Source: an uncultured Treponema sp.
GTDB lineage: Bacteria > Spirochaetota > Spirochaetia > Treponematales > Treponemataceae
Direction: 5' to 3'
Length of the DNA: 34,529 nt
Assembly (NCBI GenBank): GCA_938039145.1
Contig: CALHVG010000023.1
Coordinates: 1 to 34,529, forward strand
Positions 24,416 to 32,950 of the stretch are shown piece after piece. Position numbers and translations under genes: made by a program. The notes beneath the pieces are model-generated. The model was given only the letters and a program-made list of their open reading frames with translations. It was not told where the DNA came from and made no database searches. Position 1 is the first letter of the stretch, and every line of letters begins with the position of its first letter.

Positions 24416-25444
24416 TTACAATTGTTCGGCAATCTTGTAGATTAGCCGCTCGGATTTTTCCCAGCCCAAGCACGGATCGGTTATGGACTTTCCGTAACAC
24501 TGCTCATCGATTTTTTGGTTTCCGTCTTCGATATAGCTTTCTATCATAAATCCACGCAGCAATTTTTTTATTCTGCTGTCGTGCCGAGCCGAATGAAGCA
24601 CATCGAAAACTATTCGCGGCTGGTCAAAAGGATTTTTGTTCGAATTGCAATGATTTGTATCGATGATTACTCCGGGATTTTTCAGATTCCTTGCATCATA
24701 AAAATCGCAAAGTCTTATCAAATCTTCGTAATGGTAATTCTGCTGATTGTTTCCGTGTTTGTTCGTAGAACCTCTAAGAATCGCATGGGTGTACGGATTT
24801 CCCTCGGAATGAACTTCCCAACCGCGATAGATGAACGTGTGCGGAAGCTGGGCGGCAAGAATTGCGTTCATCATCACGGAATAATCTCCGCTGGTAGGAT
24901 TTTTCATTCCGACGGGAACTTCTACGCCGCTTGCCGTAAGTCTGTGTTCTTGATTTTCCACGGAACGGGCTCCCACGGCGACGTAGCCTAAAATGTCATC
25001 TAAATATTGATAATTTCCAGGATAAAGCATTTCGTCCGCACAAATAAATCCTGTTTGTTCGACAGCCTTCATGTGCATGTGCCGAGTGGAAATTATTCCT
25101 TTAAAAAGGTCGGGTTTTCCTTGCGGGTCAGGCTGATGGAGCATTCCCTTGTAACCCTCGCCCGTGGTTCGCGGCTTGTTTGTGTAAATTCTGGGAACAA
25201 TCATTATTTTTTCTTTGACTTTTTCCTGAACAGCGACCAAACGCCCCACGTAATCAAGAACGGCATCTTCCCGGTCTGCGGAACACGGACCGATTACAAG
25301 TAAAAGTTTGTCAGACTTTCCTTCAAACAAGGCTTTTAGTTCCGCACGTTTTTCTTCAACGATTTTCTTTACCTTTGCGGTAACAGGATGCATTTCCTTG
25401 ACTTCCGCAGGAATTGCAAGTTTTCTTTCAAAATTCACATTCAT
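24416..25444 (-). CDS. 3-deoxy-7-phosphoheptulonate (DAHP) synthase, class I
   Basis: The protein is 342 residues. Metal and substrate residues of the AroF/G/H class are visible: GPCSADREDAV (Cys ligand), PRIYTNKPRTT, DTNHCNSNKNP (His ligand), MIESYIEDGNQ (Glu ligand) and SITDPCLGWEKSE (Asp ligand). It condenses PEP and erythrose-4-phosphate as the first shikimate-pathway step. Although it catalyses step one, it is the last gene of the operon. AGAGGTG precedes the ATG, 39 nt after the aroA stop. Which amino acid inhibits it cannot be decided by eye. Confidence 0.95.
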   Translation of the reverse strand: MNVNFERKLAIPAEVKEMHPVTAKVKKIVEEKRAELKALFEGKSDKLLLVIGPCSADREDAVLDYVGRLVAVQEKVKEKIMIVPRIYTNKPRTTGEGYKGMLHQPDPQGKPDLFKGIISTRHMHMKAVEQTGFICADEMLYPGNYQYLDDILGYVAVGARSVENQEHRLTASGVEVPVGMKNPTSGDYSVMMNAILAAQLPHTFIYRGWEVHSEGNPYTHAILRGSTNKHGNNQQNYHYEDLIRLCDFYDARNLKNPGVIIDTNHCNSNKNPFDQPRIVFDVLHSARHDSRIKKLLRGFMIESYIEDGNQKIDEQCYGKSITDPCLGWEKSERLIYKIAEQL

Positions 25445-25483
25445 ATCAGTTGCACCTCTTTTCCCTTGATAATTTCTTATCTA

Positions 25484-26722
25484 TCACAAAAGTTTGTTTT
25501 CATCTCCGTCCGTCTCAAAATCTGCGCCAAGACTTTTGAGTTTTCTAAAATAATCCGGAAAACTTTTTTTTACAGCAGAGCCCCCCTCGATTTTTCCGCC
25601 GGTCAGTGTTAAAAGTGTAACCAGCGACATGACAATCCTATGGTCGTTATGACCGTCCAGCGGAACGGAAGGACGCTCAAGGTTTCCGCCGAAAATTACA
25701 ATTCGGTCTTCTTCCTGCAATGTTTTCACGCCGAACTTGGAAAGTTCTTTGCACATCAAAGTTCCTCTGTCGCTTTCCTTGAGTTTAAGGCGTTTTGTTC
25801 CGGTAAATTCGCCTCCGTGCAAAGCCGCCGCCACGCAAAAAAGAATCGGTCCAAGGTCGGGGCAATCGGAAATATCAAGGACGCAATAATTCTCGAAAAG
25901 TTTTATAAAATATTCCCGATAGATTTTGTCTCCCTGAAGACTTTTTGGATTAAGCCCTTCCACCAAAACATCGCCGCCAACAAAATTGAACGCCTCAAAA
26001 AATGCGGCATTCGAATAATCCCCTTCGACATTCACGTTTTTTGGGCTGTACGCCTGCCCTCCCGGAACGAAAAGTTTTCCGTCCTTCCAGCCGACGTTTA
26101 TTCCGAATTCTGCTTGCGCACACAAAGTCATGTCTACATAGGGCTTGCTCTCAAAATTCCCTGTAATGGAAATTGTAGAATCCCCGTCAAGAAGCGGAAG
26201 GGCAAACAAAAACCCCGTAATAAATTGGCTGCTTATGTACCCCGGAACGGAAAATCTTCCGCTTTTCAAAAGCCCTTCAGTTTCTATTCTGCCATACACC
26301 GCAAGAAAATCGATTCCTTGATTTTTGCAGATTTCTTCGTAAACGGAAAGCGGGCGGCTCATAAGAATCTTGCTTCCTACAAAACTTGAAGGATTTTTGT
26401 TCAAAAGTGAAAGCGGAATAAAAAATCTAAGAGTGCTACCGCTTTCGTTGCAGTCAAAAATACGTTTTCCGGAATGGTGCAAACCTGAGTTTTGTATTTT
26501 TCCGCCGCATCCCACAATCGAAACGGAATCCCCGTTGATTTCTACGCTTGCGCCCAAAACGTTCAAGCAGGCTAGAGTTGCTTTTATGTCCTCTGAAAGG
26601 GCGATATTGTTTATGATGCTTTTTCCGTCTGCAAGAGCTGCGCATATAAGATAGCGATGGGCCATGCTTTTTGAAGGAGGGGCAATCACTTTTCCTGTGC
26701 AGACAGATTTTTTTACAATCAT
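25484..26722 (-). CDS. aroA: 5-enolpyruvylshikimate-3-phosphate synthase
   Basis: The protein is 412 residues. Substrate-binding motifs are APPSKSMAHRYLI, CNESGSTLRFFIPL, the RPLSVYEEI loop, LKLKESDRG and LDGHNDHRIVMSL. It transfers the enolpyruvyl group of PEP to shikimate-3-phosphate, the step inhibited by glyphosate. It starts in an ATGA overlap with the aroQ stop, so translation is probably coupled. The glycine loop usually written NAGTAMR is here ESGSTLR, as in many class II-like enzymes; sensitivity is not inferred. Confidence 0.95.
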   Translation of the reverse strand: MIVKKSVCTGKVIAPPSKSMAHRYLICAALADGKSIINNIALSEDIKATLACLNVLGASVEINGDSVSIVGCGGKIQNSGLHHSGKRIFDCNESGSTLRFFIPLSLLNKNPSSFVGSKILMSRPLSVYEEICKNQGIDFLAVYGRIETEGLLKSGRFSVPGYISSQFITGFLFALPLLDGDSTISITGNFESKPYVDMTLCAQAEFGINVGWKDGKLFVPGGQAYSPKNVNVEGDYSNAAFFEAFNFVGGDVLVEGLNPKSLQGDKIYREYFIKLFENYCVLDISDCPDLGPILFCVAAALHGGEFTGTKRLKLKESDRGTLMCKELSKFGVKTLQEEDRIVIFGGNLERPSVPLDGHNDHRIVMSLVTLLTLTGGKIEGGSAVKKSFPDYFRKLKSLGADFETDGDENKLL

Positions 26723-27156
26723 TTACAGCCCTCGGTTTCTATTAAATATTCTATCGCTTCAAAATAACCTTGCGTCCCATGTCCGGTGATTGTTTTTACA
26801 GCCGCTTTTCCGATGTAACTTATCTGACGAAAATCCTCTCGTTCTTCCACCTTTGAAATATGCACTTCAACAACAGGAATTGAAACAGCCTTTGCCGCAT
26901 CAAGGATTGCGATGCTTGTGTGCGTGTACGCCCCCGGATTTATCACAATTCCGTCGAATTTTCCCAAACATGATTGGATTTGGCTGACCAAATCTCCTTC
27001 GTGATTGGACTGGTAAACTTTTATTTTTATGCCGCGGCTATGAGCAAAGTTTTTTATGCCTTTTACAAGAGAGGCGTAGGTCTCGTTCCCGTAAATTCCC
27101 GGCTCTCTGATTCCGAGCATATTTATGTTAGGTCCGTTTATGACTTTAATTTTCAC
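26719..27156 (-). CDS. aroQ: 3-dehydroquinate dehydratase, type II
   Basis: The protein is 145 residues, typical for the dodecameric type II enzyme. Motifs are VINGPNINMLGIREPGIYG (catalytic Arg/Tyr loop), YQSNHEGDLVSQIQ, IVINPGAYTHTSIAILDA, EVHISKVEEREDFRQ and ITGHGTQGYFEAI (catalytic His). It converts 3-dehydroquinate to 3-dehydroshikimate. It overlaps the end of the aroEK fusion by 11 nt and aroA by 4 nt. Confidence 0.96.
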   Translation of the reverse strand: MKIKVINGPNINMLGIREPGIYGNETYASLVKGIKNFAHSRGIKIKVYQSNHEGDLVSQIQSCLGKFDGIVINPGAYTHTSIAILDAAKAVSIPVVEVHISKVEEREDFRQISYIGKAAVKTITGHGTQGYFEAIEYLIETEGCK

Positions 27157-28387
27157 AAAACAACTCCTTCACCTTGTTTGCGGAATCCATTACGTTTTCG
27201 TTGGATTCAATCGAATAATCCGCAACGGATTTATAGATGGGATAACGCTCCTTGTAAACGGCTTTGAGTTTTTCGATTGAATTTGAAAGAGGACGGGAAG
27301 CAGTCGGACGGATTTTTTCCAATTTTCTGTCCAAAAAGAACAGAATTCCATTGTGCTTCAAAAGCCTTACGTTTTCTTCACGAAGAACGGCACCTCCGCC
27401 AGTCGCGATTATTCCGTTCGATACGGAAGAAAGTTCGGCGCAGACCTTGCTTTCAAGATTGCGAAAATATTCTTCCCCCATCCCGTTTATGATTTCAGAC
27501 GGTGATTTTTCTTCCCTCTCAAAAATCAGGGAATCGGTGTCGTAAAATTCCCTTTTCATGATACGTGAAAGTTCCAGTCCAAGTGTAGTCTTCCCCGAAC
27601 CCGGCATTCCAATAAGAACTATGTTTTGTTTTTTTACAAGAAGATTTTTGTAAATTGCATCTGCTTTGTTTTGGTCAAGTTTTTGGTCAAAAAACAACTC
27701 AAATGCCGCAATCGCCTGTTGAACAAGCATATAAAGTCCGCCTTTTGCCGCAATGCCTTTTTTTTGAGCGGACAACACAAGATTCGTCCTAAGCGGATTG
27801 TATATAACGTCAACAAGTCCTTCAAGTTTTTCAAAACCTTCAAGCGAAAGCGGACAGCCTGCGACATCGGGAAACATTCCGCTTGGCGTAGTGTTTATGA
27901 TGAACAAAGCGTCCGCATGGTGAAGGTTCGCTTCTTCATAAGTGATTGCTCCGGGCTTTTCAGAGCGGCTTACAATAAGCGTCTCGTTCGCTTTCAGCGA
28001 TTTTGCAACTGCAAGCGCAGTCCGGCTTGTTCCGCCTGTTCCCAAAATCAAAACTTTTTTTTCTTTTAGGGAAATTCCCGTAGATTGCACAAGTCTTTTT
28101 AAGCCCTCAAAATCGGTGTTGTAGCCGATAAGTTTTCCGCCTTTGTTTACAACTGTGTTCACCGCGCCGATTCTACGGGCATTATCTTCGACAGAATCAA
28201 GAAAGGGAATTACTTTCTGCTTATACGGAATTGTAACGTTGATTCCCTTGAAATCTTTTTTTCGCATGAAATCCGAAAGTTCATTTTCAGGGATTTCCTT
28301 TAGAATGTAATCGTAAGAGCCGATTTCGTTGTGGATTTCCTTTGAATAACTGTGACCTAATTTTTCGCCTATCAAGCCGTATTCCAT
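27146..28387 (-). CDS. Fused shikimate dehydrogenase - shikimate kinase (AroE-AroK)
   Basis: The protein is 413 residues in one frame. Residues 1-~250 are shikimate dehydrogenase: GEKLGHSYSKEIHN (SxS substrate motif), NVTIPYKQKV (catalytic Lys), GYNTDFEGLKR and the NADP loop ILGTGGTSRTAL. Residues ~252-413 are shikimate kinase: P-loop GMPGSGKTT (260-268), the DTDSLI Asp pair, FRNLE, ATGGGAVLR and the RPL lid. The two domains catalyse consecutive steps, dehydroshikimate to shikimate to shikimate-3-phosphate. Fusion in this order is not the common bacterial arrangement. It sits 6 nt after aroC. Confidence 0.95.
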   Translation of the reverse strand: MEYGLIGEKLGHSYSKEIHNEIGSYDYILKEIPENELSDFMRKKDFKGINVTIPYKQKVIPFLDSVEDNARRIGAVNTVVNKGGKLIGYNTDFEGLKRLVQSTGISLKEKKVLILGTGGTSRTALAVAKSLKANETLIVSRSEKPGAITYEEANLHHADALFIINTTPSGMFPDVAGCPLSLEGFEKLEGLVDVIYNPLRTNLVLSAQKKGIAAKGGLYMLVQQAIAAFELFFDQKLDQNKADAIYKNLLVKKQNIVLIGMPGSGKTTLGLELSRIMKREFYDTDSLIFEREEKSPSEIINGMGEEYFRNLESKVCAELSSVSNGIIATGGGAVLREENVRLLKHNGILFFLDRKLEKIRPTASRPLSNSIEKLKAVYKERYPIYKSVADYSIESNENVMDSANKVKELFCEN

Positions 28388-28393
28388 AGAAGC

Positions 28394-29491
28394 CTAATTT
28401 CCTCCGCCAAAATAGTCAGTGCCGTAACGACCGCTCAAGGCATCGTAAATCACAAGAGCGGAAACGCTGTCTACAACAATCCTTGCCCTGTGGATTATCG
28501 TAGGGTCGTGCCGACCTGCAACCTTGAGTTTTGCGTTCTCGTTTTTCGACATATCCACAGTATCCTGCTCTTTGTAGATTGACGGAGTTGGTTTTACGGC
28601 ACACCTGAACAGAATCGGCATTCCGTTTGAGATTCCGCCGTTTATTCCGCCGTTGTTGTTGCTTTTTGTGATGATTTTTCCGTTTTCTACCCTGAACGAA
28701 TCATTAAAGTCGCTTCCAAGTCCGTTCACTTTGCCGAATCCCGCACCGAACTCGATTCCCTTTATCGCCGGAATCGAATAAATCGCATACGAAATCATTC
28801 CTTCGAGCGTCTGAAACCACGGCTCTCCAATTCCTCCGGGAACACCGACAATTACGCTTTCAAGGACTCCGCCCACGCTGTCGCCCGATTTTGCTATTTT
28901 CTCGGCATAAGCCTTCATTTCGCTTGCCTTTTCAGAATCCAAAACAGGGAAATTTGTTTCAGAAAGTGCAAAAATATCCTTTTTGTAATCTAGGAAGTCT
29001 CTGTCCTGAATGCCGCCCAAACTCTTTATGTGCGTGCCGATTTTTATTCCTTTTTTTTCCAATTCGGGAATGACAATCGCCCCTGAAGCAACCAGAGCAG
29101 CAGTCAGGCGACCGCTAAAATGTCCCCCACCACGATAATCCTGAAATCCGTGATATTTTAGGTTCGCCGTGTAATCCGCATGCCCCGGACGGGCAAGCGC
29201 AGCCGTCTTTTCATAGTCATGCGAATGTTGGACTGAATTAGGAATCAATATACAAAGCGGAGTGCCGGTTGTCTTTCCGTTAAAAACTCCGCTTGCAATA
29301 ATGAAATCGTCTTTTTCAACCCTCGCCGTGGAAATACTTCCGCTTGGACGACGCAACGAAAGGCGGCTTCTTATAAAATCTTCGTCAACGGGAATGCCGG
29401 GCGCAAGTCCGTCCAAAACCGTCCCGATGTATGGCCCGTGGCTTTCTCCAAAAAGCGTTACCAAAAGATTGTTCCCCAGAGTGTTTTTCAT
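28394..29491 (-). CDS. aroC: Chorismate synthase
   Basis: The protein is 365 residues. Signatures are LVTLFGESHGPYIGTVLDGLAPG, RRPSGSISTARVEKD, SHDYEKTAALARPGHADYT, YRGGGHFSGRLTA and GRHDPTIIHRARIVVDS. The FMN-dependent enzyme makes chorismate from EPSP. The start is ATG at 29491, with GGAG 8 nt upstream and the family N-terminus; an ATG at 29515 inside the aroB end is less suitable. The gap to aroB is 2 nt. Confidence 0.96.
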   Translation of the reverse strand: MKNTLGNNLLVTLFGESHGPYIGTVLDGLAPGIPVDEDFIRSRLSLRRPSGSISTARVEKDDFIIASGVFNGKTTGTPLCILIPNSVQHSHDYEKTAALARPGHADYTANLKYHGFQDYRGGGHFSGRLTAALVASGAIVIPELEKKGIKIGTHIKSLGGIQDRDFLDYKKDIFALSETNFPVLDSEKASEMKAYAEKIAKSGDSVGGVLESVIVGVPGGIGEPWFQTLEGMISYAIYSIPAIKGIEFGAGFGKVNGLGSDFNDSFRVENGKIITKSNNNGGINGGISNGMPILFRCAVKPTPSIYKEQDTVDMSKNENAKLKVAGRHDPTIIHRARIVVDSVSALVIYDALSGRYGTDYFGGGN

Positions 29492-29493
29492 GC

Positions 29494-30504
29494 CTATTTC
29501 TCCAAAACCGTGCAAAGCCGCCTTTCAATCTCACCGATATTCATATCTCGGATTTCATAAGTTCCGGGTTCGTTCACCAAGATGCATGAAATCGTTCCGT
29601 TAGAACCTTTTTTATCGTGGCTGATTTTTTCCATGGCGGCATCCACGTCCACATTGCATTTTCGGGGAAGTCCTAGCCGTTCAAGGACGGGAACAAGCAT
29701 ATCCTTCACATTTTGCGAAACCATGCATAGCATTCCAAGAGCGACACATTCTCCGTGAAAAAACTTTTCCTGTGAGCAAAGTTCTATTCCGTGTCCTATC
29801 GTGTGTCCGAAATTCAATACTTTTCTAAGACCCGATTCCCGTTCGTCTTTTTCAACGACTTCGGCTTTAAGCTGAACGGAACGCAGTATGATTTGCTCAA
29901 GATTTTTTGAATATTCGTCCTCTTGAAAAATTTTAAAAAACTCGCTGTCGAATGTAAGAGCCATTTTTACGGATTCCGCAAGTCCGTTTGAAATCTGCCT
30001 TGCAGAAAGGCTTCCAAGCAATTCCACATCGATAAGAACTTTTTTAGGCTGCCAAAAAGCACCGATTATATTCTTTACTCCATCAAAATTTACGGCAGTT
30101 TTTCCGCCGACAGAAGAATCCACGCACGAAAGAACCGTTGTCGGAATATTGTAAAAATCAATCCCACGCATATAAGTCGCCGCCACAAATCCTGCAAGGT
30201 CTCCGACAAGTCCGCCGCCCACAGCCACAACCGCATCTTTTCGGGTAAATCCGTTTTTTACCATGGCGGAAAAAAGAGTCTGCATGGTCTCAAGCGTCTT
30301 ATGCTCTTCTCCGCTGTTTATCACGGCGACAACGGGAAAAGCGCATTCCTTTGAAAGAAGCCCTGCGTAGTCAAACGGAACGCCTGAATCCGTAACGATA
30401 AGAACCTTCCTTTCCAAGTTGAATTCTTTTTCAGCCTTTGAAAGCCCGCCCCTTTCTATGACCACATCATAACTGTTCTTTCCTAAGTTAACCGGAACTA
30501 CCAT
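29494..30504 (-). CDS. aroB: 3-dehydroquinate synthase
   Basis: The protein is 336 residues. NAD- and substrate-site motifs are GEEHKTLETMQTLFSAM, GGGLVGDLAGFVAATYMRGIDFYNIPTT, DSSVGGKTAVNFDGVKNIIGAFWQP, LNFGHTIGHGIE (metal His) and KKGSNGTI. It cyclises DAHP to 3-dehydroquinate. It is 42 nt downstream of pheA; the gap carries an AT-rich stretch (TATATT) that could be a weak internal promoter. It should not be confused with the degenerate Fe-ADH homologue at 4393, which belongs to the same superfamily but has lost the metal site. Confidence 0.95.
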   Translation of the reverse strand: MVVPVNLGKNSYDVVIERGGLSKAEKEFNLERKVLIVTDSGVPFDYAGLLSKECAFPVVAVINSGEEHKTLETMQTLFSAMVKNGFTRKDAVVAVGGGLVGDLAGFVAATYMRGIDFYNIPTTVLSCVDSSVGGKTAVNFDGVKNIIGAFWQPKKVLIDVELLGSLSARQISNGLAESVKMALTFDSEFFKIFQEDEYSKNLEQIILRSVQLKAEVVEKDERESGLRKVLNFGHTIGHGIELCSQEKFFHGECVALGMLCMVSQNVKDMLVPVLERLGLPRKCNVDVDAAMEKISHDKKGSNGTISCILVNEPGTYEIRDMNIGEIERRLCTVLEK

Positions 30505-30546
30505 GTTTATGCCTTTCCTTTACAATATAATACGATTTACTTGCGG

Positions 30547-31641
30547 CTAAAGTTTCCTGTTCAGTTCGTAAGAACCGAGCACTTTTAAAAGCCTGCACTT
30601 CTTTGAAAGAGATTCTATCATTTCTTGGGATTTTTCGGTAGAAAGTCGTCCTTCAACTTCGATGTAAAAATAATACTCCCACTGGCTGTTTTTCAGCGGA
30701 CGACTTCTGATTACGCTCAGGTTGTAGCCGTACTCTCCGATTATATCAAGGACTTTTACCAACGAGCCGGACTCGTTTTTTACTACAAACATCATTATGA
30801 ACGAACTGTAGTCCTCCGTGTTCAAAAGTTCCTTTTTCACTTTTGAAAAGACCGCAAACTTTGTGGAATTCGACGAATTTTCGTTGATATTAGGAGCAAG
30901 CACCTCAAGCCCATAAAGTTCCGCCGTCTCTGAACTGGCAATAGCCGCAACAGTTCTATCCGCATTGTCCGCAAGCTGCTTTGCCGCCATGGCAGTGTTC
31001 GCCGCCGACTTCCGTTCCCACCCGTGTTCCTTTATGAATTTATCGCACTGATCCAAAGCCTGCTGATGGCTTACCACCAAACGAATATCTTTGATAGAAG
31101 TTCCCTTTAGCGCAACAAGATTTTGTGTAACAGGCAAAGCATAGATTCCATTCACATAGAGTTTTCCGGTAAACATAAGGTCTGAAACTTGACCTACTTC
31201 GCCTGCAAAACTGTTCTCGATAGGAAGAACCGCTACATCGCATTCGCCGTTTTCTACGGAAGCATAGGCAGATTCAAAATAGGAGTAGGGAACAAGCACT
31301 CCGTCGGGGAAAATCTTTTTTGCGGCGATGCTTGCAAACGCTCCCTCTATTCCGCAGTACGCAATTTTTGCTCCCTCAAGTAGTTTGTGCTGGTACTTTT
31401 TTGAAATATCCATCAAATCCTGAATGAACTGAACGTAATATGAACGAAGATTTTCATCCTTTATAAAACGAACGCAACGCTCGATTACCTGATTTTCCCT
31501 TGAAGAATCAAACACGGGAAGACCGTTTTCCTTTTTGTACTCGGCGACTTGAACAACCAGATTCATCCGCTTTTCAAAAAGCTCTGCCATTTTTTGGTCA
31601 ATTTCATTAATTCTTGCTCTGGCGTTCTCTAAGTCCGTCAT
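30547..31641 (-). CDS. pheA: Bifunctional chorismate mutase / prephenate dehydratase (P-protein)
   Basis: The protein is 364 residues with three domains. AroQ-type chorismate mutase spans ~1-85 (NARARINEIDQKMAELFEKRMNLVVQVAEYKK). Prephenate dehydratase spans ~92-270 (IAYCGIEGAFASIAAKKIF, LPIENSFAGEV, VSHQQALDQC, NSTKFAVF). A C-terminal ACT domain has GSLVKVLDIIGEYGYNLSVIRSRP, the GALV- and ESRP-type motifs that bind Phe for feedback inhibition. It converts chorismate to phenylpyruvate and leads the shikimate operon, so Phe branch-point and common-pathway genes share a transcript. GAGGGG precedes the ATG. No tyrosine or tryptophan branch gene is linked. Confidence 0.95.
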   Translation of the reverse strand: MTDLENARARINEIDQKMAELFEKRMNLVVQVAEYKKENGLPVFDSSRENQVIERCVRFIKDENLRSYYVQFIQDLMDISKKYQHKLLEGAKIAYCGIEGAFASIAAKKIFPDGVLVPYSYFESAYASVENGECDVAVLPIENSFAGEVGQVSDLMFTGKLYVNGIYALPVTQNLVALKGTSIKDIRLVVSHQQALDQCDKFIKEHGWERKSAANTAMAAKQLADNADRTVAAIASSETAELYGLEVLAPNINENSSNSTKFAVFSKVKKELLNTEDYSSFIMMFVVKNESGSLVKVLDIIGEYGYNLSVIRSRPLKNSQWEYYFYIEVEGRLSTEKSQEMIESLSKKCRLLKVLGSYELNRKL

Positions 31642-31664
31642 TAAAATCCCCTCTAAGCAATCGT

Positions 31665-31701
31665 AAATAAAAAAGGGCTCTATTCGATAAAGAATAGAAC
31701 C
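31665..31701 (-). terminator. Intrinsic terminator inside the pheA leader (candidate attenuator)
   Basis: On the minus strand a 10-bp stem with one G-U pair (GGTTCTATTC, 31692-31701, with GAATAGAGCC, 31676-31685) is followed by C and a six-T run (31669-31674). It lies between a consensus promoter and the pheA ribosome site, about 25 nt before the start codon. It could alternatively end transcripts from the alkD-like gene upstream. Confidence 0.7.
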
Positions 31702-31782
31702 GCATATTTTACAAACTCAGTTTATTAGTTCCGCTCTACGCTTTATCCGGCTCTTAAAACAACCGACAAGCGATTTTACAGA

Positions 31783-31811
31783 ATCTTATCGAGATAAAAA
31801 GGCATTGTCAA
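31783..31811 (-). promoter_or_regulatory. Sigma-70 promoter of the pheA-aro operon
   Basis: On the minus strand, perfect TTGACA (31806-31811), a 17-bp spacer and TAAGAT (31783-31788). It gives a leader of about 135 nt that includes the terminator at 31665-31701. Confidence 0.75.
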
Positions 31812-31900
31812 CGCGGGCTCAGGAACGGAATGGCGCACTGCTTTGTTCAGCCTTTGCTGCAAAGCGGAAGCCTTTTACACAACCGACCGAAAGCGGCATC

Positions 31901-32584
31901 TTAATATTTTAAGCTCCGTAAATAGACTTTATGCTCGCCGGGGACTCGGTAGCTTTCTACAGCTTTTTGAATCGCCTTGTTGTGCGTCCATTTATCAAGC
32001 GTTTTCCGCTCAATGAAGGGGAGTGCCTCGTTGTACCGCTTTGCAAGTGCGGTTGAAAAATACCAGGCAATCATCATCTTTACGTAATACTCGTCGGAAC
32101 GGATATTAGACACAAGACAAATGGACTCGTTTGTAAAGTGCTCGTCCAGAAAGAACTGCAAAAGCATTCCTATTCCGAACCGCATCGTGTAAGTCTTTTC
32201 GGTCAGAACCCATTCGTTAATCTTTTTGTATAGCGCGGGAATATTTGTTGAAAGCACTTTGACGCGCATGGAATCGGTTGTCGCCCAGTTGTCAACATAC
32301 GGAAGGAATGCGTCAACTGCAAGGATGGCGGCGTCAAAATCCTTAATCCGCTCGATAAGAAAAGCGTGAAGATTGTTCTCTTCAAAATAGCTGTGCGGAA
32401 GGTGTTGCATGAAGCTTTCAGCCTCCGCCGTTCCGTAAAGCTCTTTTGCAAGAGAGCGTAGGAGTGGCGTCCTTACTCCGATTACAGTTTGAGGTAAAAG
32501 CGTAGGTAAAAGCCTTTGCTGAAAGCGCTGATAAGTAGTGTCCTGCAGGGCGAACAATTTTTCCTGAATAGCAGTTCTTTCCAT
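31901..32584 (-). CDS. AlkD-like DNA alkylation repair family protein (HEAT-repeat fold)
   Basis: The protein is 227 residues, all helical. Family-typical stretches are VIGVRTPLLRSLAKEL, the E.N.LHAFLIERI helix, VDNWATTDSM with the conserved Trp-Asp region, RFGIGMLLQFFLDEHF and YYVKMMIAWYFSTAL. Family members with the full active site excise N3- and N7-alkylpurines by wrapping DNA in HEAT-like repeats; activity here is inferred. The gene stands alone, divergent from cysK, and its ATG lies 6 nt after a -10 box with no Shine-Dalgarno. Confidence 0.85.
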   Translation of the reverse strand: MERTAIQEKLFALQDTTYQRFQQRLLPTLLPQTVIGVRTPLLRSLAKELYGTAEAESFMQHLPHSYFEENNLHAFLIERIKDFDAAILAVDAFLPYVDNWATTDSMRVKVLSTNIPALYKKINEWVLTEKTYTMRFGIGMLLQFFLDEHFTNESICLVSNIRSDEYYVKMMIAWYFSTALAKRYNEALPFIERKTLDKWTHNKAIQKAVESYRVPGEHKVYLRSLKY

Positions 32585-32590
32585 GGAGCG

Positions 32591-32619
32591 AGTATATAAA
32601 AAACTCCGACGATGAACAA
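32591..32619 (-). promoter_or_regulatory. Promoter of the alkD-like gene, predicted leaderless
   Basis: On the minus strand, TTGTTC (32614-32619), a 17-bp spacer and TATACT (32591-32596). Exactly 6 nt separate the -10 from the ATG, so the A of the start codon is the expected +1. Confidence 0.65.
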
Positions 32620-32814
32620 TGCGGAGCGTGGCGTCACCACCTGAATAAAAAAGCGGCTTTTCTTACCGTAAAGCTTTCCGCCTCCTGTAAATGCCGAGTC
32701 TGAAAGCCACTGTTCCGAACTCAGTGACAGCTTATTAGCGAATATGGCTTTTCTTACAGATATTCAATAGTCTTTACCTGCGTACAAAACAGGTTTATTG
32801 AATACCTATAAAAC

Positions 32815-32843
32815 TTGACAGCTCAATAAACATAATCTATAAG
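32815..32843 (+). promoter_or_regulatory. Candidate promoter P1 upstream of cysK
   Basis: Perfect TTGACA (32815-32820), a 17-bp spacer and TATAAG (32838-32843). It lies about 230 bp before the cysK start, implying a long leader. Confidence 0.6.
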
Positions 32844-32914
32844 TAAACCTTGTAAGCTTAATGTATGCACGTTCCGCCCAGGTTGTGAGCGCGCATATAC
32901 AAGCCAATTAAAAG

Positions 32915-32943
32915 CCGACACTTACTTTTTGACTTGATATAAG
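32915..32943 (+). promoter_or_regulatory. Candidate promoter P2 upstream of cysK
   Basis: CCGACA (32915-32920), a 17-bp spacer and TATAAG (32938-32943). It lies exactly 100 bp downstream of P1 with the same -10 sequence; its +1 would fall just before the repeat cluster at 32951. Confidence 0.4.
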
Positions 32944-32950
32944 AGAGCGA

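Noticed and set aside
31641..31776. T-box riboswitch in the pheA leader
   Set aside because: The leader is short (~135 nt) and no T-box core sequence or specifier-loop architecture was recognised.
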